This document shows positions 58,768 to 64,000 of a stretch of DNA of 64,000 bases, piece by piece. Position 1 is the first letter of the stretch; every line of letters begins with the position of its first letter. The DNA is from an uncultured Alistipes sp. Its GTDB lineage: Bacteria; Bacteroidota; Bacteroidia; Bacteroidales; Rikenellaceae. Made by a program: the position numbers and the translations under genes. The notes beneath the pieces were generated by a model. It did no database searches. It was not told the DNA's origin and saw only the letters and a list, made by a program, of their open reading frames with translations. The stretch covers positions 1 through 64,000 of the forward strand of contig CALVCS010000005.1 of the NCBI GenBank assembly GCA_944326035.1, in the 5' to 3' direction.

Positions 58768-60069
58768 TTATGAAATCGGAGGGGTGGAATGCTTTTTTTG
58801 AAAAAAAAGTTGAAAAATGTGTTCGTTTTGTTCGAAAGTGTATCGGATCGTGATCTGATAGAGGGCGCAGATCGAGCGAACCAGGGCCAATCCCAATCCG
58901 GACGAACCTTCCCGCGAAGAGTCCCGGTAGAAGCGGTCGTAGATGCGGGAGGCATCCAACGGCGTTTCGCTGCCGGTGTTACGGATAACGATGCGATCGG
59001 CCAGGACCGTGATCTCGATTCGGCCTCCGGGATGATTGTGCACGAACGCGTTTTTGATCAGGTTGGAGAGCAGAATCGTGGCCAGTTCCGGATTCATCGT
59101 GGCGACCAGCTGGGCCTGTTGATCCAGCTGCAGGGTGATCTCCAGGTGGCTGTAGATGTCCCGGAAATTGTCGGTCAGCCGCGTGATCAGGGCTCCCAGA
59201 TCGACCGGAGCGGTTTGAGGGAACTGCCCGTTGTCGATGCGCGACAACAATAATAAGGTCTTGTTGAGGCGAACGAGCGAATCGAGGGTCTCCATCGTTT
59301 TGAGCAGTTCGCCGAGTTGTCGTTCGGTGAGGGTGTCGTCGTCGAGGAGCGCTTCCAACCGGTTGCGACAGACGGCCAACGGGGTTTGGAGTTCATGGGC
59401 GGCGTTGCCGATAAATTGTTTCTGCTGTTCGAAGAGCTCTTCGTTACGGCGGGCACTGCGGAGGGCGGCTTCGTTGAGTTTGCGGAACTCGCTCACGGGG
59501 GTCGGGTTGTCGAGCGGAGGGGTCGGTTGGCCCACATTGAAGCGATCCAACCACTCCAGCAGGGTGTACAACGGCCGCAAACTGCGATACAGTACCCATA
59601 CGTTGATCCCTACGATGGCCAACAACAGCAGGACATAGAGCAGGACCAGCCAGCCGAGGATGGTGAGGCGCAGGTCTTCGCCCTCGAAGGTGGGGATGGC
59701 GACGGTCAGTTCGTAGTATTGATCCTGTTGGTCGCGGAAAACGGTTTTCAGTACCCGGGCCGGCTCTGCCTCGGCAAGGGAGGCGATATAGACCATTTCG
59801 TTGAAGTAACGGATGTCGTCATATTCGTGGGCGTAGTCGTGGGTGACCGGGGTGATATAGTAGGTGTTGTTGGTGCCGTTGTCGGCCGGCGGTAAGGGTT
59901 CTCCACCCAAGGCCCGGGTAATGATCTGTTCGGAGTAGTCTTCCAGGGCATCGTCCGTTTCGTCGTTGATTTCGTCGACCAGAATCAGGTAGAAAAACAG
60001 CGCCCATAAACTCAGCAGCCCCAGGAGGGCAATCGATAGGCGGAGGGTGATGCGATAGATCAGTTTCAT
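58768..60069 (-). CDS. Sensor histidine kinase
   Basis: 433 residues. Two membrane segments (~8-30 and ~133-157) enclose a ~100-residue periplasmic sensor domain rich in acidic residues. The cytoplasmic part has the H-box IGNAAHELQTPLAVCRNRLEALL (His near 221), the N-box LLSNLIKNAFVHNHP and the G-box SSGLGLALV. It phosphorylates the OmpR-type regulator encoded 49 bases upstream. A periplasmic ligand is expected; the two PepSY-like proteins downstream are candidates for partners. Confidence 0.94.
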   Translation of the reverse strand: MKLIYRITLRLSIALLGLLSLWALFFYLILVDEINDETDDALEDYSEQIITRALGGEPLPPADNGTNNTYYITPVTHDYAHEYDDIRYFNEMVYIASLAEAEPARVLKTVFRDQQDQYYELTVAIPTFEGEDLRLTILGWLVLLYVLLLLAIVGINVWVLYRSLRPLYTLLEWLDRFNVGQPTPPLDNPTPVSEFRKLNEAALRSARRNEELFEQQKQFIGNAAHELQTPLAVCRNRLEALLDDDTLTERQLGELLKTMETLDSLVRLNKTLLLLSRIDNGQFPQTAPVDLGALITRLTDNFRDIYSHLEITLQLDQQAQLVATMNPELATILLSNLIKNAFVHNHPGGRIEITVLADRIVIRNTGSETPLDASRIYDRFYRDSSREGSSGLGLALVRSICALYQITIRYTFEQNEHIFQLFFQKKHSTPPIS

Positions 60070-60118
60070 GGGCGATGGGAACGGAGTTAAAGACGTTGAT
60101 GGAATACGGACCGATGGA

Positions 60119-60799
60119 TTAATCGGGCAGGACCATTTTATAGCCGAGTCCGTAGACGGCTTTGATTTCGGGGGTTGCGCCAGCCTCTTTGAGCTTTTTG
60201 CGCAGGTTTTTGACCTGGGCGTAGATGAAGTCGAAGTTGTCGGCCTGGTCGATATGATCGCCCCAGACGGCTTCGGCCAGAGAGGTTTTGGGAATCAGAT
60301 GGCCGGGGCGGGTGGCGAAGTAGTGCAGAATGTCGTACTCTTTGCGATTGAGGTCCAGGGGTTGGTCGTCGATACGCACTTCGAAACGGGAGGGCACGAT
60401 CGTCAGATTCCCGATACGAATTTCGTAATGGCCCTGTTGGTGGTTACGGCGAATCAAACTCCGGATGCGGGCTCCTAACTCCGCCAGGTGGAAGGGTTTG
60501 GCGAGGTAGTCGTCGGCGCCGCGTTCCAGGCCGGTCACTTTGTCTTCGAGGGCGTCGCGTGCCGAAATGACGATGACGTTGCTCGGTTTACCTTCCCGTT
60601 GCAGCTCTTCGAGCAGCTCCAGTCCGTTGCCGTCGGGCAGCATGACATCCAGCAGAATGCAGTCGTAATCATAATCGGCAGCCTTTTGGCGGGCGGTTCG
60701 GTAATCGGGGGCCACTTCGACCACATACCGTTCTTTTTCCAGATAGGTACGGATCACCTCCCGAAGAGAGGGTTCATCTTCGACGATCAGAATTTTCAT
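60119..60799 (-). CDS. OmpR-family response regulator
   Basis: 226 residues. The receiver domain starts MKILIVEDEPSLREVIR, with the phospho-acceptor Asp51 in CILLDVMLPDGNG, and ISARDALEDKVTGLERGADDYLAKPF holds the conserved Thr/Ser-like and Lys region. The winged-helix output domain is at ~130-222 (LDLNRKEYDILHYFATRPGHLIPKTSLAEAVW...FDFIYAQVKNLRKKLKEAG). The start is at MKILIVED, 15 codons inside the open frame. It is the first gene of an operon with the kinase and two PepSY-like genes. Confidence 0.95.
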   Translation of the reverse strand: MKILIVEDEPSLREVIRTYLEKERYVVEVAPDYRTARQKAADYDYDCILLDVMLPDGNGLELLEELQREGKPSNVIVISARDALEDKVTGLERGADDYLAKPFHLAELGARIRSLIRRNHQQGHYEIRIGNLTIVPSRFEVRIDDQPLDLNRKEYDILHYFATRPGHLIPKTSLAEAVWGDHIDQADNFDFIYAQVKNLRKKLKEAGATPEIKAVYGLGYKMVLPD

Positions 60800-61292
60800 A
60801 GTCGTGCACTTTGCTACAAAATAACCGAAAATTTCTGAAATCAATCTGAAATCGTCGCGTACCGTTGCAAAATTTTGGGGTTTCGGCAGGCGGTAGACGA
60901 TGGTCTCTTCCCTCGGGACGGAGCTGGAAGACAGATTGGCGGGAAATGCAGGCCAGCCAACGGGTACAAAGAAGTGGTGAGGGGATTGCAGGGCGGGCGC
61001 CCAGGTTGCCAGGATCTTCCCGATTCAGCTGAGGGACAGGAGGTTTTGATCGGGCTGGATAGGACAATGGGAGTTTTGGCGTAGGCGGAGGTTTGGAAAT
61101 GGAGGTTGTAGGAAGATAAAGGCGGTTGACAGAGGCGAAACCGGAGGATGGACACCGAAATCGGCTCGAAATGAGCCCTTTTTCTGCAAATCGGCCCGTG
61201 GAAATAGAAATATTTCTGTTTAGCGTAATTTGTTAGGTAAAGCGGTATTTTTTTTGTAATTTGCCATAAACCAAACACCCGACGTTCGCCCT
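60800..61292. other. Divergent spacer between the response regulator and the HTH regulator
   Basis: About 490 bases without a recognised gene. The middle (61060-61140) is G-rich on the plus strand and weakly repetitive with a unit near 16-17 bases. A TAATTTG-like box at 61256-61262 lies about 31 bases before the HTH gene. Confidence 0.45.
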
Positions 61293-62276
61293 ATGAAGTA
61301 TCAGGTATTGTACGAAAACTTTATCGATGCCGTTAAAAATTCCATTCCTCGGAATAAAAAAGTCTCTGCCGTACTGACCGATATTCTGAAAATCGAAAAA
61401 GAAGCGGTATACCGTCGACTTCGCATGGAAGTCCCGTTTACGTTCACCGAAATCGCCAACGTGGCGCAGCATCTGGATATTTCGATGGACGATCTGATCG
61501 ATAACAACGTGTCGAAAAATAGACCGCTGTATCTGCGATTTATCGATTATACCGATCCGATGGAGCTGGGCGAAGTGATTCTGGAGAACTTGTTGAACCT
61601 GGTTAAACAACTCAAAGCGGCCAGCGATTCGGAAATCAGTTTCAGTTGCAGTACGTTGCCGCCGCTGTTGTATCTGAACTACGAACAGATTACCCGCTTT
61701 TATCTCTTTAAGTGGACCTATATGTATGGCCATGCGACGACCGTCAAACGGTTCGAAGACTTGGAACTGCCGGCACGCCTGAATCAGATCCGCCAGGAGA
61801 TTGTCAGCGAATCCCACTCGATTCGCACCACGAACTATATCGCCGACAGTATGTTGTTCCACAGTCTGTTGCATGATATTCAGTACTTTCTGAGCATTCA
61901 GTTGCTTTCGGAACAGGATGTACAGTCGCTCAAACAGGAGATCGGGCAGTTTATCGACGACACGGAAAATCTGGCGGCTCAGGGTCATTATCCCGATACG
62001 CGTCAGGTGGTCAATTTCTATGTTTCGAACCTCAATTTCGAAACCAACTACATTTGTGCCGAGACCCCCGACATGCACATTAGCATGATGAAGGCGTTTA
62101 TTTTGAATGTGATCTCTTCGCAGGACGATTTGACGTTCCAGCGAATCAAAAACTGGCTGCAGTCGCTCAAACGGGTTTCGACGCTGATTTCCCAAAGTGG
62201 GGAGCAACAACGGATTCTCTATTTTTCCAAACAGCGGGAGTTGTTGCAGGCGTTGAACGGGCCGCGCAGTCTGTAG
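61293..62276 (+). CDS. Bacteroidetes-type helix-turn-helix regulator of unknown role
   Basis: 327 residues. An N-terminal HTH-like region (YENFIDAVKNSIPRNKKVSAVLTDILKIEKEAVYRRLRMEVPFTFTEIANVAQHLDISMDDLI, ~8-70) is followed by a long helical domain with many aromatic residues (YLFKWTYMYGHA, SMLFHSLLHDIQYFLSIQLL). Similar proteins are common and uncharacterised in Bacteroidales. The second domain could be a sensor or dimerisation part. It stands alone with a terminator at 62361. Confidence 0.75.
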   Translation: MKYQVLYENFIDAVKNSIPRNKKVSAVLTDILKIEKEAVYRRLRMEVPFTFTEIANVAQHLDISMDDLIDNNVSKNRPLYLRFIDYTDPMELGEVILENLLNLVKQLKAASDSEISFSCSTLPPLLYLNYEQITRFYLFKWTYMYGHATTVKRFEDLELPARLNQIRQEIVSESHSIRTTNYIADSMLFHSLLHDIQYFLSIQLLSEQDVQSLKQEIGQFIDDTENLAAQGHYPDTRQVVNFYVSNLNFETNYICAETPDMHISMMKAFILNVISSQDDLTFQRIKNWLQSLKRVSTLISQSGEQQRILYFSKQRELLQALNGPRSL

Positions 62277-62663
62277 AGCGGACAGCGCGGTGGTTTGTGG
62301 GGAGATCGCAAGGCCTGGAATACGACTCGAAAGAGAATCAAAATGTGCTTGATGCCTATAGACCTGCCGAAAGGCGGGTCTTTTTTTGTGAACGTTTCGA
62401 TTTCCGGGGATGGGGAGTCGGATCTTTACTCGGGGGCGTCGAAAAACGAGGGGTGAGGGGCGGAGGATTTCGGATGACAACATGTGGCGGGGTAGAGAAC
62501 GTTGCTGCAACAACAAGCGGCCAACCGAAGCGAAGCCGATCGAAAAATAGGAGAGGAAATGTGTCTGATGTGTGGGTTTTTCGGGGAAAATATGTATCCT
62601 TGTCCCCGATAGGGCTCGGCATCGAGACCGGGCATTCGTTAGGCTGACGAAACAGAGACAATC
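62277..62663 (+). other. Spacer with terminator, no gene
   Basis: After the terminator at 62361-62387 the remaining ~275 bases are G-rich with no plausible protein. A TATCCTTG near 62593, one base from TAnnTTTG, lies about 64 bases before the lipoprotein ATG. Confidence 0.5.
62361..62387 (+). terminator. Terminator after the HTH regulator gene
   Basis: 8-bp stem (62361-62368 with 62373-62380, one G-U), a GAAA loop and seven T, 84 bases after the stop codon. Confidence 0.85.
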
Positions 62664-64000
62664 ATGCGAATGACAACAAATGGCATCCGAAAAGGATGGA
62701 TAATAGTGGCCGGTATCGTGCTGCTGTCGTGTGCCGAGCGTCCGGAGAAGGCGTTGTATGGCTCCTGGCGAGTGCTCGACTCGGGGAATGTGGAGGTGGT
62801 TCAGGGAGTGACCTTGGCGAAAAACGGGGTGGCAAAGTCGTTTGGAAACCCGACCTTGCGTTATGACCGTTGGCAATGGAAAGATTCCCAGTTGATTTTG
62901 GACGGGGCGAGTTTGGTGGATGGGCAGGAGTTGCCCTTCTCGGATACCTTGTCGATCCTCTCGCAGCAGACCGATACGTTGATTGTGGGCCGGGAGGCGG
63001 CGTATAGAATGGTGTACGTTCGTCAACCGGACGACCGGGAGTCGATGGTTTTGCCCTCGCTCACCGGTGAGCCGCCGCTACGGCTCCTGTTTGAACCGGA
63101 TTCGGCGACGGTGCAACTCTGGTTCTCGTCGGAGCGGGTCTATGCGTTGGTGCGAGCGGTCCGACCGGATGGAACATCGGTGTGGAGCGGTTCGGACGAC
63201 GACTCGTTGCAGGTGGAGAAATATAAGGGGGAGTGGCAACTTGCCCGAAACGGAAAACCGTTCTATGTGGAATCGGACGAGGGATACGATCGTCCCTCCC
63301 GGCCGGCGTATGACGGATTTCATTGGGACTATCTCTCCGGCGCCGGTATGGGATGCTGGGTGCAGGGCAATGCCATGACCCGTTTGCGGATCGACCCCGC
63401 GTTGCCGGGCATTGTCGTGATCCGGGAGGAAGAGCCCGCCCCGCGTCCGGTGATCCGGGTGTTCGATCTGCCGGATGGACGGCTCGAGACCCTGTTGGCA
63501 CAGTTGGCCCGGGAACCGGGTTGGAAACGGGACGAAACGGCCCGTTTCCAGGAACAGGCCTGCGAGCAACCGGGCGTCCGTCGTTTTGTGTTGGTGCCGG
63601 AGGGAGCTTACGCCCGGCGGATGGATAGCCTGATGCAACGGGAATCGGTCCCTGTTACGTGCAGTGGTTGGGGCGTCGGTAATGACGGGATGCGCTATTT
63701 CGAAATCCGAGAGGATCATCCGCATCAAGCCCTCTTTATGGAGATCGGTTCGGAGGCTCCGCTGTTCGATGAACGCAGTTTCCGCTGGGAACCGACCCCG
63801 GAACGGGCCGATCCGCGCGATGTGTTGCGGAGGGTGTCGGGAACCCTTTGTATCGGGCATGAGGTGCGGTCGTTGACGTTGGACGATGGAAGCGGAGCGT
63901 ATTGGGTGGTCGATCGGACGGGAACCCTGGAGGCAGCCTATGCGGCGTGGACCGACGGCGAAAAGAACGGAAAGCCGCTTCCGGTTCAGTTGTGCGTCGA
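62664..64000 (+). CDS. Envelope lipoprotein with lipocalin-like and NlpE-like parts (partial, runs off the window)
   Basis: Open for 445 codons to the window end. A signal peptide ends in lipobox VLLSC (MRMTTNGIRKGWIIVAGIVLLSC, Cys23). Residues ~27-105 look lipocalin-like (ALYGSWRVLDSG...RWQWKDSQLILDG...DTLSILSQQTDTLIV). The far C-terminal readable part, VSGTLCIGHEVRSLTLDDGSGAYWVVDRTGTLEAAY, resembles the stretch in NlpE-like Bacteroidetes lipoproteins. The middle is unrecognised (GFHWDYLSGAGMGCWVQGNAM). No stop codon is reached. Codon use is GC-rich as in its neighbours. Confidence 0.75.
   Translation, partial: MRMTTNGIRKGWIIVAGIVLLSCAERPEKALYGSWRVLDSGNVEVVQGVTLAKNGVAKSFGNPTLRYDRWQWKDSQLILDGASLVDGQELPFSDTLSILSQQTDTLIVGREAAYRMVYVRQPDDRESMVLPSLTGEPPLRLLFEPDSATVQLWFSSERVYALVRAVRPDGTSVWSGSDDDSLQVEKYKGEWQLARNGKPFYVESDEGYDRPSRPAYDGFHWDYLSGAGMGCWVQGNAMTRLRIDPALPGIVVIREEEPAPRPVIRVFDLPDGRLETLLAQLAREPGWKRDETARFQEQACEQPGVRRFVLVPEGAYARRMDSLMQRESVPVTCSGWGVGNDGMRYFEIREDHPHQALFMEIGSEAPLFDERSFRWEPTPERADPRDVLRRVSGTLCIGHEVRSLTLDDGSGAYWVVDRTGTLEAAYAAWTDGEKNGKPLPVQLCV

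Noticed and set aside
61233..63026. 597-codon minus-strand frame across the HTH gene and the lipoprotein start
   Set aside because: It crosses a terminator and two genes on the other strand; no signal or domain.
1..64000. CRISPR array, prophage, insertion sequence or rRNA operon
   Set aside because: No regularly spaced identical repeats with unique spacers, no transposase or phage structural genes, and no rRNA sequence were seen. The tandem repeats found are degenerate and have no spacers.

Overview
The window looks like a chromosomal segment of a Bacteroidota bacterium, order Bacteroidales. The evidence is the repeated Bacteroidetes-type promoter box TAnnTTTG (about fifteen good examples on both strands), the family content (SusD-like protein end, DUF4965 glutaminase-like lipoprotein, PepSY-like DUF2874 proteins, reverse rubrerythrin, Mpi-type serine recombinase, histone H1-like small protein) and the 30-residue AURKAIP1/COX24 protein after HU. 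Base composition is moderately GC-rich. I cannot name a genus from sequence alone. Nearly everything is ordinary core genome; there is no prophage, CRISPR array, insertion sequence or rRNA operon.

Region by region: 1-2730 is the edge of a glycan-utilisation region (SusD-like C-terminus, beta-helix protein). 2748-6217 is a minus-strand block with a histone H1-like protein, ComF, a PerR-type regulator paired with reverse rubrerythrin (tandem PerR-like operators in front) and a YitT transporter. 6482-25311 is mostly plus-strand housekeeping: priA, a large lipoprotein, metG, ilvE, a HAD phosphatase, rdgB, recO, a dicarboxylate symporter, then HU, COX24-like protein, rng and mfd. 25360-33414 is an envelope cluster: coaX, an outer-membrane barrel protein, a TPR protein, lptC, a CNNM/CorC protein and a SurA/PpiD-like foldase. 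33756-43490 holds a lipoprotein, an S9 peptidase, Nudix and pyrE back to back, an SRPBCC protein, tRNA-Gln, waaA, a Crp/Fnr regulator and dipeptidyl peptidase III. 43613-51557 holds panC-panD, a CPA2 antiporter, a hemerythrin/LuxR pair, a His-rich membrane protein and a Dph6-like/DUF2284 pair. 51882-64000 holds a GH78-like rhamnosidase, a serine recombinase beside an RNase P RNA-like fragment, asparaginase, dps, a two-component system with two PepSY-like proteins, an HTH regulator and a truncated lipoprotein.

What is unusual lies mostly between genes. Several spacers carry degenerate short tandem repeats, each with its own period (8, 9, 10, 11 and 18 bases). The HU leader carries 78-base repeats. 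A promoter-like box with two 16-base palindromes in front and a hairpin behind (50015-50185) may be a regulated small RNA. A sequence like the 5' end of RNase P RNA sits beside the serine recombinase. The LuxR protein coupled to hemerythrin has lost its phospho-acceptor aspartate. I did not find a clear-cut new multi-gene system; these are leads. All calls are by reading the sequence, with no database search.
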